A stretch of DNA of 64,000 nucleotides from Dickeya undicola (GTDB lineage Bacteria; Pseudomonadota; Gammaproteobacteria; Enterobacterales; Enterobacteriaceae). Location: NCBI RefSeq assembly GCF_000784735.1, contig NZ_JSYG01000012.1:1-64000 (forward strand), written 5' to 3'. The translations under genes and the position numbers were made by a program. Below are positions 38,991 to 48,260 of the stretch, piece after piece. The notes beneath the pieces were generated by a model. The model saw nothing but the letters and a program-made list of their open reading frames with translations. It had not been told where the DNA came from and searched no databases. The first letter of the stretch is position 1, and each line of letters starts with the position of its first letter.

Positions 38991-40121
38991 ATGAAAAAAA
39001 ATAATAAGCATCTTAAGACTGCAGTATATGCACTATCATTAACAGTATTAACGCTAGGCTCAGCAGTTTCACTCGCCTGCACGCGGTTCGTTTATAAAGA
39101 CCCTAATAACCCTGATTATCCTGTTACCGCTCGCTCAATGGATTGGGCATTCGATACGGAAACGAATCTTTGGATCTTCCCTAGAGAATTAAAACGCTCT
39201 GGTGCCGCTGGCCGGTATTCTCTTGAATGGACATCAAAATACGGTAGTGTTATTGCCGCTGCTTTTGATGGCAACGAGAAAATGGCTTCCACAACTGATG
39301 GCATAAACGAGAAAGGTTTGGCAGCTAACGTGCTCTGGCTGGCTGAGTCTGAATATCCTAAAATCAAGCCGACAGCGGAAAAACCGGGATTAAGCGTCGC
39401 TGCATGGGCACAATACGTGCTGGATAATTTTGCTACCGTCGATGAAGCGGTGAAATCGCTACAGCAGGAAAAATTTATACTGGTTACCAAAGACGTACCT
39501 GGACAGGATCGACTGGCAACGCTCCATTTATCCTTATCAGATTCGTCTGGCGACAGTGCAATCATTGAATATATCGATGGTAAACAAGTTATTCACCATG
39601 ACCAAAAATATCAGGTAATGACCAATTCTCCGACTTTCGATCAACAGTTAACACTGAATGCTTATTGGGATCAGATCGGTGGTAATGTAATGCTACCAGG
39701 AACGAACCGCGCTGCTGACCGCTTTGTTCGTGCTTCATTCTATGTGAAGAATGTTGCCCCCAATAAGCTCATTCCTGGGGTAGCAGAAAAAGGGAAAATA
39801 GAAAAAGATAAATCGGATTTAGCCACCGCATTCAGTATCATACGAAATGTTTCGGTTCCTTATGGTTATTCTTTACCGAACATACCAAATATCGCTTCAA
39901 CACGCTGGCGTACCGTTATCGACCATAAATCGCTAAAATACTTTTTTGAATCTGCTGTATCTCCCAATATCTTCTGGGTTGACTTGAAAAAGATTGATTT
40001 CGCTCCACGCGGAAATAACGCCAGCAAATTAGATTTAGGGCCAAACCAAAGCATCATTTATTCTGGTCAAGCTTCAGAACACTTTAAGCTGGCTACGCCG
40101 TTTAAATTTGCAGGATTGTAA
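38991..40121 (+). CDS. Secreted Ntn hydrolase, penicillin V acylase / choloylglycine hydrolase family
   Basis: Protein of 376 residues. A signal peptide (KKNNKHLK, then a hydrophobic stretch) ends at VSLA, leaving Cys30 as the N-terminal nucleophile, as needed for this linear-amide hydrolase family. Further catalytic positions are visible: TARSMDWAF (Arg48, Asp51), an Asn in VMTNSPTFDQQ, and Arg in LPGTNRAADRFVRASFY. It should act in the periplasm on amides. Gram-negative members, including one from Pectobacterium atrosepticum, are reported to cleave both penicillin V and long-chain acyl-homoserine lactones, so quorum quenching is a plausible role. Ribosome site ATGGGGAAAT. It is a single-gene unit. 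Confidence 0.88.
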   Translation: MKKNNKHLKTAVYALSLTVLTLGSAVSLACTRFVYKDPNNPDYPVTARSMDWAFDTETNLWIFPRELKRSGAAGRYSLEWTSKYGSVIAAAFDGNEKMASTTDGINEKGLAANVLWLAESEYPKIKPTAEKPGLSVAAWAQYVLDNFATVDEAVKSLQQEKFILVTKDVPGQDRLATLHLSLSDSSGDSAIIEYIDGKQVIHHDQKYQVMTNSPTFDQQLTLNAYWDQIGGNVMLPGTNRAADRFVRASFYVKNVAPNKLIPGVAEKGKIEKDKSDLATAFSIIRNVSVPYGYSLPNIPNIASTRWRTVIDHKSLKYFFESAVSPNIFWVDLKKIDFAPRGNNASKLDLGPNQSIIYSGQASEHFKLATPFKFAGL

Positions 40122-40211
40122 CTCTCTCACTTCGGCGTTGAATCCGCCGATTATACAATTTAAAACACAGTCCCGTTCAGAGCCATAATACCAATTATGG
40201 CTCTTCCCACC

Positions 40212-40487
40212 TCAAATCGACTTAGCCAGAAACGCGCCGACATCCGACTCCACTTCTTCCATCTGCCGTAGCGCATCCAGCGTGTCGCGCGCTTCCTGCT
40301 CGTCCAGCCGACTCATGGCAAACCCGACGTGTACCAGCACCCATTGGCCTACCAGCGATGACGGTTGCCCGTCTTCCAGCACCAGCGCCACATTGACTTC
40401 ACGCCGCACGCCGCACACATCCACCCACGCCAGTTGATGATCCACCGACGCCCATTCCACCACCTGCCCCGGAATTCCCAGACACAT
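40212..40487 (-). CDS. hypC: Hydrogenase maturation chaperone HypC
   Basis: Small chaperone of 91 residues that, with HypD, carries the Fe(CN)2CO group to the large subunit of a [NiFe] hydrogenase, here most likely HyfG. The N-terminus MCLGIPGQ has the essential Cys2; the middle [15 protein letters not shown] and the C-terminal [20 protein letters not shown] are diagnostic. The C-terminal [21 protein letters not shown] is closer to HypC than HybG of E. coli. The frame opens at 40568 but the true start is ATG 40487. It is divergent from the hyf operon; hypABDEF are not in the window. Confidence 0.92.
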   Translation of the reverse strand: MCLGIPGQVVEWASVDHQLAWVDVCGVRREVNVALVLEDGQPSSLVGQWVLVHVGFAMSRLDEQEARDTLDALRQMEEVESDVGAFLAKSI

Positions 40488-40682
40488 AACATCCATCCTG
40501 TTGGTTGAAGTCACCATTGCTACCCGACAGCCTAAGCAAATTCGGTGCCAGCCACCTTGATCCCGCACCAGCCGCGAGCGGAAAGCCCACCATGATAAAG
40601 TATGTTGTAACTAATATCGCTTTGACCTGTAAAAAACCGCAGCGCTCGTCAAAAGTGTCGAGTTTTCAGCGTCGCCCGATGC

Positions 40683-40696
40683 TGTCGACGGTGACG
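40683..40696. promoter_or_regulatory. FhlA-like activator site
   Basis: TGTCGACGGTGACG differs at one fixed position from the reported FhlA target TGTCG-N4-TGACA. It lies about 140 bases before the sigma-54 promoter of hyfA, a normal distance for an enhancer site. A second TGTCGTCAC-type half-site lies at about 40724. Confidence 0.45.
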
Positions 40697-40826
40697 ACAA
40701 TCGGGTAAAAACCGGCGGAAAAATGTCGTCACTAATGTCGAGCAGCAGGTTCGATTCGCTGAAACAGATAGCACACCATCAAATAACCAACTGATTTTAA
40801 AAGATATCAATCCACCATTTTTCTTA

Positions 40827-40842
40827 TGGCATGGAATATGCT
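40827..40842 (+). promoter_or_regulatory. Sigma-54 promoter of the hyf operon
   Basis: TGGCATGGAATATGCT matches the -24/-12 pattern TGGCAC-N5-TTGCA with both invariant GG and GC at the right spacing. It lies about 43 bases before the hyfA start. RpoN and FhlA control is expected, as for E. coli hyf and hyc. Confidence 0.85.
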
Positions 40843-40884
40843 TCCGGCGCAGGAAACATTTCTATCACCCCGGAGGGTATGGCT

Positions 40885-41511
40885 ATGAACCGCTTCGTCA
40901 TTGCGGAGCCTACGCGTTGTATCGGATGCAACACCTGCATGGCGGCCTGTACGCAGGTACATCGTCAGCAGGGTCTACAGTCTCATCCGAGGCTGGCGGT
41001 CGAGCGTGATGCCAACGGCACCGCGCCGGTGTTATGCCGTCACTGTGAGGATGCGCCTTGCGCCAAAGTGTGCCCGGTCAACGCCATCAGGCACCAGGAC
41101 AACGCCGTGCTACTGGATGAAAACACCTGCATCGGCTGCAAACTGTGCGCCATCGCCTGTCCGTTCGGCGCTATCACGCCATCCGGCAGCACGCCGCTGG
41201 CAATCCCGACTACGTTTGATCACCACATCCCGCTGTCGCTGCTGTCCGATGTGCCGGTAAGCCCGCCGTCGGTTCACCCGATGCTGGCGTGGAACGCTGG
41301 GGTGCGCAGCATCGCGGTGAAATGCGACCTGTGCGATTTCCGTGAACAGGGGCCGGAGTGTGTGCGTGTCTGTCCGACACACGCACTGTATCTGGTGGAT
41401 GACGCCGCGCTGGACGATGCTATCGCCGCCAAACGCCGTCAGGCAGCGGAATGGCCGGAAGGCAACATCCCGTTTCCCGCCGCAGGGACTGACAGGGAGC
41501 AAACATTATGA
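40885..41511 (+). CDS. hyfA: Hydrogenase-4 electron-transfer subunit HyfA
   Basis: Ferredoxin-like subunit of 208 residues with four cysteine clusters: CIGCNTCMAAC, CRHCEDAPCAKVC, CIGCKLCAIAC and CDLCDFREQGPECVRVC, each able to bind a [4Fe-4S] cluster. It passes electrons from FdhF toward HyfH, HyfI and HyfG. ATG 40885 has GGAGGG seven bases upstream; earlier in-frame starts lack this. First gene of the operon. Confidence 0.93.
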   Translation: MNRFVIAEPTRCIGCNTCMAACTQVHRQQGLQSHPRLAVERDANGTAPVLCRHCEDAPCAKVCPVNAIRHQDNAVLLDENTCIGCKLCAIACPFGAITPSGSTPLAIPTTFDHHIPLSLLSDVPVSPPSVHPMLAWNAGVRSIAVKCDLCDFREQGPECVRVCPTHALYLVDDAALDDAIAAKRRQAAEWPEGNIPFPAAGTDREQTL

Positions 41512-43547
41512 TGACGCCTCTGCAATTGATCACGCCACTGCACTGGCTGGGCCTGTCGCTCACGTTGTACCTGGCCGGTGCGCTGCTTTCGTTATGCCTG
41601 TGCCGCCAGGAGTCGCTGGCGATTCGCTTAAGCGGGCTGTGTGCGCTGGTAGGCGGTTGCGCCGGTGTGCTGGCGGCAGCGCCCATTTTGCTTGGTGGCG
41701 GTGTGCTGACCGCCGTGTTCGACGGGCCGTTTGACGCCTTCGCCCACCTCACGCTGCGCTTCGATACCCTGTCTGCATTTATGACGCTGGTGATCTCGCT
41801 GCTGGTGGCGGTGTCCGCCTTGTATTCACTGGCTTATCTGGAGGAGTACCGCGGTCGTGGTGCCTGGGCGATGGGGTTCTTCATGAATCTGTTCGTCGCC
41901 TCAATGGTGGCGCTGGTGGTGGTGGACAACGCCTTCTACTTCATTGTGCTGTTCGAAGTGATGTCGCTCAGTTCCTACTTCCTGGTGATCGCCGATCAGG
42001 ATGAAGAAGCCGTCGGTGCCGGGTTGTTGTATTTCCTGATCGCCCATGCCGGTTCGGTGCTGATCATGATTGCCTTCTTCCTGCTCTATCGTCACAGCAG
42101 CAGCCTCGACTTTGCCGATTTCCGCCATGCCTCGTTATCCGCACCGCAAGCCTCGGTGGTGTTCCTGCTGGCGTTCTTTGGTTTCGGTGCTAAAGCCGGG
42201 ATGTTGCCGCTGCATGGCTGGCTGCCGCGCGCACACCCGGCCGCACCGTCGCACGCCTCGGCGCTGATGTCAGGCGTGATGGTGAAGATCGGTGTGTTCG
42301 GCATCATCAAAGTCGGTGTTGATTTGCTGGGAGCGACCGAAGCCTGGTGGGGCGTGGTGGTGCTGGCGTTCGGCGCGGTGTCGTCGGTGCTGGGCGTGCT
42401 GTACGCGCTGGCTGAACACGATATCAAACGTTTGCTGGCGTACCACACGGTGGAAAACATCGGCATCATTTTGATGGGGGTCGGCGTCGGCATGATCGGT
42501 ATTGCCACCCATCATCCGCTGCTGGCGCTGCTTGGCCTGCTGGGTGGGTTGTATCACCTGCTCAACCACGCGGTGTTCAAGGGGCTGCTGTTTCTCGGTG
42601 CTGGTGCGGTAATTTACCGCGTTCACACCAAAGACATGGAAAAGATGGGCGGTCTGGCTCGGTTGATGCCACGTACCGCACTGGCGTTTCTGGTCGGGTG
42701 TATGGCGATATCCGCCCTGCCACCGCTTAACGGCTTCGTCAGCGAGTGGTTTACCTATCAGTCATTGTTCACCCTCAGCCATGACGGCGGTATCGGTCTG
42801 CGGTTGGCGGCACCCGTCGCCATCGTGATGCTGGCGATCACCGGCGCGCTGGCGGCGATGTGTTTCGTCAAGGTATATGGCATCAGTTTCTGTGGCGCAC
42901 CGCGCAGTGAGAAAGCCGCTCACGCCCGCGAAGTGCCCTGGCCGATGACGGTCGCCATGCTCCTGCTGGCGCTGTTGTGCGTGTTGCTCGGCGTCGGGGC
43001 CAGCATGATCACACCGGTCATCACCCGGATTGCCGCCGACCTGACACACATCCCCGCGGTGTCCATGGCGCAAGGACTGGGTGTCTTCCCTGGCGACAGC
43101 CAGCAAACCCGCCTCAATACCCCGCTGATTTTCATCCTGCTGCTGGCATTGCCGCTGCTACCGCTGATGCTCTACAGCCTGCTGCGCGGCCCGCGTCTCG
43201 GCTTTCGCCACAAAGGCACTCCCTGGGCTTGTGGCTATGGCTATGAGCAAGCCATGTCAGCGTCGGCCGGTAGCTTTACCCAACCGCTGCGGGTGATGTT
43301 CGCGCCGCTCTATCGCGTGCGTAAAACACTCGACCCGGTGCCCGCCATGCAACAGGCACTGGAGAAAACCACCCAGGCGGCGGCGTATGTCGAGCCGGTA
43401 TGGGACGACCACGTGGTGATGCCGGTGGTCAGTGGTGTGCAGCGCATCAGCCGCGCGGTGCAATGGATTCAGCACGGCGACTTCCGGGTGTACTGCCTGT
43501 ATGTGGTGGCGGCGCTGGTTGCCCTGCTACTGGCTACTCTGGCTTAA
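41508..43547 (+). CDS. hyfB: Hydrogenase-4 membrane subunit HyfB
   Basis: Membrane-arm protein of 679 residues related to NuoL/MrpA-type antiporter subunits, with about 14-16 hydrophobic segments. Landmarks include YFIVLFEVMSLSSYFLVI, GFGAKAGMLPLHGWLPRAHP (conserved Lys), and KRLLAYHTVENIGIILMGVG. It may contribute to ion pumping. The ATG overlaps the hyfA stop. The C-terminal CGYGYEQAMSASAGSFTQPLR is characteristic of HyfB/HycC. Confidence 0.93.
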   Translation: MMTPLQLITPLHWLGLSLTLYLAGALLSLCLCRQESLAIRLSGLCALVGGCAGVLAAAPILLGGGVLTAVFDGPFDAFAHLTLRFDTLSAFMTLVISLLVAVSALYSLAYLEEYRGRGAWAMGFFMNLFVASMVALVVVDNAFYFIVLFEVMSLSSYFLVIADQDEEAVGAGLLYFLIAHAGSVLIMIAFFLLYRHSSSLDFADFRHASLSAPQASVVFLLAFFGFGAKAGMLPLHGWLPRAHPAAPSHASALMSGVMVKIGVFGIIKVGVDLLGATEAWWGVVVLAFGAVSSVLGVLYALAEHDIKRLLAYHTVENIGIILMGVGVGMIGIATHHPLLALLGLLGGLYHLLNHAVFKGLLFLGAGAVIYRVHTKDMEKMGGLARLMPRTALAFLVGCMAISALPPLNGFVSEWFTYQSLFTLSHDGGIGLRLAAPVAIVMLAITGALAAMCFVKVYGISFCGAPRSEKAAHAREVPWPMTVAMLLLALLCVLLGVGASMITPVITRIAADLTHIPAVSMAQGLGVFPGDSQQTRLNTPLIFILLLALPLLPLMLYSLLRGPRLGFRHKGTPWACGYGYEQAMSASAGSFTQPLRVMFAPLYRVRKTLDPVPAMQQALEKTTQAAAYVEPVWDDHVVMPVVSGVQRISRAVQWIQHGDFRVYCLYVVAALVALLLATLA

Positions 43548-43559
43548 GGAGAACGGAAC

Positions 43560-44507
43560 ATGACTTACGTTTCACTCGTTTTTCCGCTGCTGGGCGCGCT
43601 GTTACAGGCGGTGCTGCTGATGGCAGCGGCTCCGCTGTTGTCCGGCATGTCGCGGGTGATCCGCGCCAAAATGCACTCCCGTCAGGGGCCGGGCGTATTA
43701 CAGGATTACCGTGACATCTTCAAATTGCTGCGCCGTCAGGAAGTGGCCCCCGAGCACAGCGGCGGCGTGTTTCGCCTGATGCCGTTCGTGTTGCTCGCCA
43801 CCATGCTACTGGTGGCGATGACACTGCCCGCCGTAACCGACGCATCGCCGTTCGGCGCAGCGGGTGACGTCATCACCCTGCTGTATCTGTTTGCGGTGTT
43901 TCGCTTCTTCTTCTCGTTGTCTGGTCTGGATTCCGGCAGCACTTTTGCCGGTATCGGTGCCAGCCGTGAGCTGACACTCGGCATTCTGGTGGAACCAATC
44001 CTGATGCTGGCGTTGCTGGTGGTGGCGTTGGTCGCCGACTCCACCAACATCGGCAACATCAGCGCCAAACTGGCGAGTGGCCACTGGGTGTCCCCTACGG
44101 CTACGGCATTAGCCTTGCTGGCCTGCGCGTTCGCCACCTTTATCGAGATGGGCAAAATCCCGTTCGATGTGGCAGAGGCGGAACAAGAGCTACAGGAAGG
44201 CCCGCTGACCGAATACGCCGGTGCCGGGCTGGCGCTGGTGAAATGGGGCATCAGCCTTAAACAGGTGGTCGTTGCCACACTGTTTTTGTCGATTTTCGTG
44301 CCATTCGGCAAAGCGGAAACGCTCACCACCGTCAACCTGTTGTGGGGTGTGCTGGCGCTGCTTATCAAGCTGGTAGTGGTGTTTGTCATCGCCGCGATTA
44401 TCGAAAACAGTCTGGCGCGCGGGCGCTTTCTGCTGACCGGCCGGGTGACCTGGCTCGGCTTCGGCGTAGCCGCGCTGGCGTTTGTTTTCTACCTCACCGG
44501 ACTATAA
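43560..44507 (+). CDS. hyfC: Hydrogenase-4 membrane subunit HyfC
   Basis: NuoH-like membrane protein of 315 residues with about eight hydrophobic helices. It forms the junction between the soluble and membrane arms. Landmarks are RAKMHSRQGPGVLQDYRDI, GIGASRELTLGILVEPI and EMGKIPFDVAEAEQELQEGP, the last being the quinone-site-like acidic loop. Ribosome site AAGGAG. Confidence 0.93.
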   Translation: MTYVSLVFPLLGALLQAVLLMAAAPLLSGMSRVIRAKMHSRQGPGVLQDYRDIFKLLRRQEVAPEHSGGVFRLMPFVLLATMLLVAMTLPAVTDASPFGAAGDVITLLYLFAVFRFFFSLSGLDSGSTFAGIGASRELTLGILVEPILMLALLVVALVADSTNIGNISAKLASGHWVSPTATALALLACAFATFIEMGKIPFDVAEAEQELQEGPLTEYAGAGLALVKWGISLKQVVVATLFLSIFVPFGKAETLTTVNLLWGVLALLIKLVVVFVIAAIIENSLARGRFLLTGRVTWLGFGVAALAFVFYLTGL

Positions 44508-44523
44508 GGAGTCGGCATCCATC

Positions 44524-45963
44524 ATGGAGAATATTGCTCTTGCTACCCTGTTGCTGCCGTTTCTCGGCGCGCTGTTGATAGCGTTTGCGCCGCAACGCCT
44601 TGCCAAAGGGTTATGTACGCTATTTGCCCTGCTGGCGACACTCGGCATGGCATTGCTGGCCTGGCGTTACCTCGACGGCGGCAAAACCGATCTGGTCGTT
44701 CCGCTTTATCGGTACGGTCAGGCCGATTTATTCGGTTTTGTGTTTGACCGCATCAGCCTGTTGATCGGCTTTGCCGTGGTATCGCTCGGTTTCCTGGTTA
44801 GCCTCTACTCGTGTGGCTACCTGACGCTGGGCAACCGCGAGCACCCACACGACGGCAGCAATCGCTACTACGCGTTTTTGCTGGTGTTCATCGGCGCAAT
44901 GGCCGGGTTGACGCTGTCATCCACTATCCTCGGCCAGTTGTTGTTCTTTGAAATCACCGGCGGCTGTTCCTGGGCGTTGATTGGTTACTACCAGAAACCG
45001 AAGTCGCTACGCTCGGCACTGAAAGCACTGCTGGTGACCCATATCGCGTCGGTCGGCCTGTATCTGGCGGCGGCCTGGCTGTTCGCCACCACCGGCACCT
45101 TCGCGCTCAGTGCCATCGCACAGTTGGACGACAACAGCAAAATCATCGTATTCAGCGGCATTCTGTTCGCGGCCTGGGGCAAGTCAGCCCAGTTGCCGCT
45201 GCATGTCTGGCTGCCGGATGCGATGGAAGCGCCAACACCGGTGAGTGCCTACCTGCACGCCGCGTCGATGGTGAAAGTGGGCGTGTATATCTTTGCCCGC
45301 GCCATTCTGTCCGCCGTCGAGGTGCCGCATGTGATAGGCGTAGTCGGCGTCATCATGGCGACCATCACGCTGGTGTACGGCTTCCTGATGTACCTGCCAC
45401 AAAAAGACATGAAGCGACTGCTGGCCTACTCCACCATCACCCAGCTGGCCTACATCTTTCTGGCGCTGTCGTTGTCCATCTTTGGTTCTCGCACGGCCTT
45501 CGACGCCGGTATGGCCTACATCTTCAACCACGCTTACGCCAAAAGCCTGTTCTTCCTGGTAGCAGGTGCCCTCAGCTACAGCTGCGGCACCCGTATGCTG
45601 CCGCAGTTGCGCGGCATGATGACGCGATTACCACTACTGGGCGTAGGGTTCTGCGTGGCGGCGCTGGCGATCACCGGCGTGCCGCCGTTCAACGGCTTCT
45701 TCAGCAAATTTCCGCTGTTCGCCGCCGGGTTTGCGCTGTCAAACGACATCTGGTGGCTGCTGCCGCTGCTGATTATCGCGCTGGTGGAATCGGTCGCCAG
45801 CTTTGCCTGGTTCCTCTACTGGTTTGGTCGTACCGTGCCGGGCGAGCCGTCCGATGACGTGGCGTCGGCCACATCGGTGCCGCTGTCGATGAATCTGGTG
45901 CTGCTGGTGCTGATAGTGATGTCGCTGTGCTCCAGCGTTATCGCCGCACTCTGGCTGAAATAA
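44524..45963 (+). CDS. hyfD: Hydrogenase-4 membrane subunit HyfD
   Basis: Antiporter-like (NuoN/NuoL-type) membrane subunit of 479 residues, the same length as E. coli HyfD. Key segments are LLFFEITGGCSWALIGYY, AWGKSAQLPLHVWLPDAMEA with the conserved Lys, and KRLLAYSTITQLAYIFLAL. HyfD is present in hydrogenase-4 but absent from hydrogenase-3, so this gene marks the complex as FHL-2. ATG 44524 is preceded by AAGGAGTCGG; the frame opens upstream inside hyfC. Confidence 0.92.
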   Translation: MENIALATLLLPFLGALLIAFAPQRLAKGLCTLFALLATLGMALLAWRYLDGGKTDLVVPLYRYGQADLFGFVFDRISLLIGFAVVSLGFLVSLYSCGYLTLGNREHPHDGSNRYYAFLLVFIGAMAGLTLSSTILGQLLFFEITGGCSWALIGYYQKPKSLRSALKALLVTHIASVGLYLAAAWLFATTGTFALSAIAQLDDNSKIIVFSGILFAAWGKSAQLPLHVWLPDAMEAPTPVSAYLHAASMVKVGVYIFARAILSAVEVPHVIGVVGVIMATITLVYGFLMYLPQKDMKRLLAYSTITQLAYIFLALSLSIFGSRTAFDAGMAYIFNHAYAKSLFFLVAGALSYSCGTRMLPQLRGMMTRLPLLGVGFCVAALAITGVPPFNGFFSKFPLFAAGFALSNDIWWLLPLLIIALVESVASFAWFLYWFGRTVPGEPSDDVASATSVPLSMNLVLLVLIVMSLCSSVIAALWLK

Positions 45964-45972
45964 GGAATACCC

Positions 45973-46623
45973 ATGACTGGATCACTTCTCGTCAATAATC
46001 TGGCTGGTTTGCTGATCATCACCTCGCTGCTGGTGATCGCCGCCAGAAAACCCACGGTGTCCGCCGCGCTGTACGCGTTGCAGTCGCTGGTACTGGTGCT
46101 GATTTTTGTGGCACTGGGTGGGTTGCTGGGCTCCCACGAGCTGTATCTGTGGTCGCTGACCGCGTTCATCACCAAGGTGGTGATGGTGCCCGCCATTATG
46201 AGTTTTGCCTTCTGCCGACTGGCAGACCCGAAAGCCGATGGCGGCGTGATTGGCACCGCCACATTGATACTGATCGCCACCCTGATTGTGCTGCTGAGCT
46301 ACTTTGCCGTCTCGCCGGTAAAACTGCCAATGGTCAACGATCTTAAGCCGGTGCTGGCGGTATCGCTCGGCCACTTCCTGATCGGCCTGCTGTGCATCGT
46401 CAGCCAGCGCAACATTCTCAAACAGGTGTTCGGTTACTGCCTGATGGAAAACGGTGCCCACCTGACACTGGCGTTGCTGGCTTATCGCGCACCAGAACTG
46501 GTGGAAATCGGCATCGCCACCGACGCCATTTTCGCCGTCATCGTGATGGCTCTGATGGCGCGCAAAATCCACCGCACGCTGCACACGCTGGATGTTCAGC
46601 AACTGACCGCGCTGAAAGGATAA
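45973..46623 (+). CDS. hyfE: Hydrogenase-4 membrane subunit HyfE
   Basis: Membrane protein of 216 residues with about six or seven hydrophobic segments. The C-terminal half resembles NuoK ([20 protein letters not shown] with the membrane Glu), as in E. coli HyfE. With HyfD and HyfF it gives the longer membrane arm of FHL-2. Ribosome site AAGGAA. Next gene starts 5 bases after the stop. Confidence 0.92.
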   Translation: MTGSLLVNNLAGLLIITSLLVIAARKPTVSAALYALQSLVLVLIFVALGGLLGSHELYLWSLTAFITKVVMVPAIMSFAFCRLADPKADGGVIGTATLILIATLIVLLSYFAVSPVKLPMVNDLKPVLAVSLGHFLIGLLCIVSQRNILKQVFGYCLMENGAHLTLALLAYRAPELVEIGIATDAIFAVIVMALMARKIHRTLHTLDVQQLTALKG

Positions 46624-46628
46624 TCACC

Positions 46629-48260
46629 ATGACGACTTTGGATCTTTTTTCCCTGCTGCTGGGCGTGCCGTTTGCCGCCGCCCTGCTGGCGTTTGCCTGC
46701 CGCTTTACCGGCCCGGCAGCGCGCACGCTGGTGAGCCTGATTCATCTGCTCGGCATCAGTGCGCTGCTGCTGGTGGCATTGCTGGCGGTATGGACGGTAT
46801 ACCAGCAGGGTGAACTGCTGGCCGCCCACCGCTGGCTGCATCTCGACAGCCTGAGCGCATTGTTTCTGGCGATTCTCGGGGTCATCGGTTTTCTCACCGG
46901 CCTCTACTCGATGGGATACATGCGCCACGAGGTGGACGGCGGCGAAGTCAGCGTGACCACGTTGTGCCACTACTACGGCTTCTTCCACCTGTTCCTGTTC
47001 ACCATGTTGCTGGTGATCACCAGTAATAACCTGATCCTGATGTGGGCGGCGATTGAAGCCACTACCTTGAGTTCAGCGTTTCTGGTGGGGCTGTACGGTC
47101 AGCGTTCGTCGCTGGAAGCTGCGTGGAAATACATCATCATTTGTACCGTCGGCGTCGCGTTCGGCCTGTACGGCACGGTGCTGGTGTACGCCAACGCCGC
47201 CAACGTGATGGCGGAACCGGGCAATGCCATCTTCTGGACCGAAGTACTGCAACACGCCAGCGAGCTGGACAGTACGCTGATGCATCTGGCGTTCATCTTT
47301 ATTCTGATCGGTTTTGGCACCAAAACCGGCCTGTTTCCGATGCACGCCTGGCTGCCGGACGCCCACAGTGAGGCACCCAGCCCCACCAGCGCCCTGCTCT
47401 CCGCCGTGCTGCTCAACTGCGCACTGTTGGTGATTGTGCGTTACACCATCCTGATAAGCGCGGCTATCGGCCCTGAATTCCCGCAACGGCTGTTGTTGAT
47501 ATTCGGCTTGCTGTCGGTGGCCGTCGCCGCGTTCCTGATTCTGGTACAGCGCGACATGAAACGCCTGCTGGCCTACTCCAGCGTGGAAAACATGGGGCTG
47601 ATCGCCGTGGCGCTCGGCATCGGCGGCCCGCTCGGCATTCTGGCCGCGCTGCTGCACACCCTGAATCACAGTCTGGCGAAGACCTTGCTATTCTGCGGCT
47701 CCGGTAACGTGCTGCTGAAATACGGCACCCGCGATATGGACGCGGTGAAGGGCATCCTGCGCGTTGCGCCGGTAACCGGTGCGCTGCTGGCCGGTGGCGC
47801 GCTGGCGCTTGGCGGTATGCCGCCGTTCAACGTGTTCCTGAGCGAATTCATGACGGTGACCGCCGGTATCCACGCCGGTCAGTTGCCACTGGTGCTGGTG
47901 TTGTTGGTGCTGCTGACCGTGGTGTTGGCCGGGCTGGTGCGGATGATCGCCACCAGTGTGCTGGGCAGCCAGCCGGAAGCGGTCAGCAAAGGCGAGCTGG
48001 GTTGGCTGACTACCGCACCGATGCTGATTCTGCTGGTATTAATGCTGGTGATGGGGACGCATATTCCACAGCCAGTCACCCATTTGCTGGAGCGTGCCAC
48101 CGCCATTGTGCTGAACGGCAACCCGGCGGGTGAGCAAGCGCAGCCCAGCCTGGGTTGGCCTGCGCTGAACGCCAGTACCACCACGCCGAGTACTGGCACG
48201 CCAGATACGGCACCCGCTTCATCGTTAACCCCTTCCCGTCAGGAGATGTACCGTGATTAA
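46629..48260 (+). CDS. hyfF: Hydrogenase-4 membrane subunit HyfF
   Basis: Antiporter-like membrane subunit of 543 residues. Landmarks are [44 protein letters not shown] and [20 protein letters not shown]. The last about 35 residues are a Ser/Thr/Pro-rich tail ([18 protein letters not shown]) not expected from E. coli HyfF, which is shorter. ATG 46629 is chosen over an upstream frame that lies inside hyfE. Confidence 0.92.
   Translation: MTTLDLFSLLLGVPFAAALLAFACRFTGPAARTLVSLIHLLGISALLLVALLAVWTVYQQGELLAAHRWLHLDSLSALFLAILGVIGFLTGLYSMGYMRHEVDGGEVSVTTLCHYYGFFHLFLFTMLLVITSNNLILMWAAIEATTLSSAFLVGLYGQRSSLEAAWKYIIICTVGVAFGLYGTVLVYANAANVMAEPGNAIFWTEVLQHASELDSTLMHLAFIFILIGFGTKTGLFPMHAWLPDAHSEAPSPTSALLSAVLLNCALLVIVRYTILISAAIGPEFPQRLLLIFGLLSVAVAAFLILVQRDMKRLLAYSSVENMGLIAVALGIGGPLGILAALLHTLNHSLAKTLLFCGSGNVLLKYGTRDMDAVKGILRVAPVTGALLAGGALALGGMPPFNVFLSEFMTVTAGIHAGQLPLVLVLLVLLTVVLAGLVRMIATSVLGSQPEAVSKGELGWLTTAPMLILLVLMLVMGTHIPQPVTHLLERATAIVLNGNPAGEQAQPSLGWPALNASTTTPSTGTPDTAPASSLTPSRQEMYRD

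Larger units (their letters stand above)
40488..40884. other. Regulatory region between hypC and hyfA
   Basis: A 397-base region without genes, holding an FhlA-like box and the sigma-54 promoter of the hyf operon. Confidence 0.7.

Noticed and set aside
46392-46628. Upstream extension of the hyfF frame
   Set aside because: Lies inside hyfE; the HyfF-like sequence begins at the ATG at 46629.
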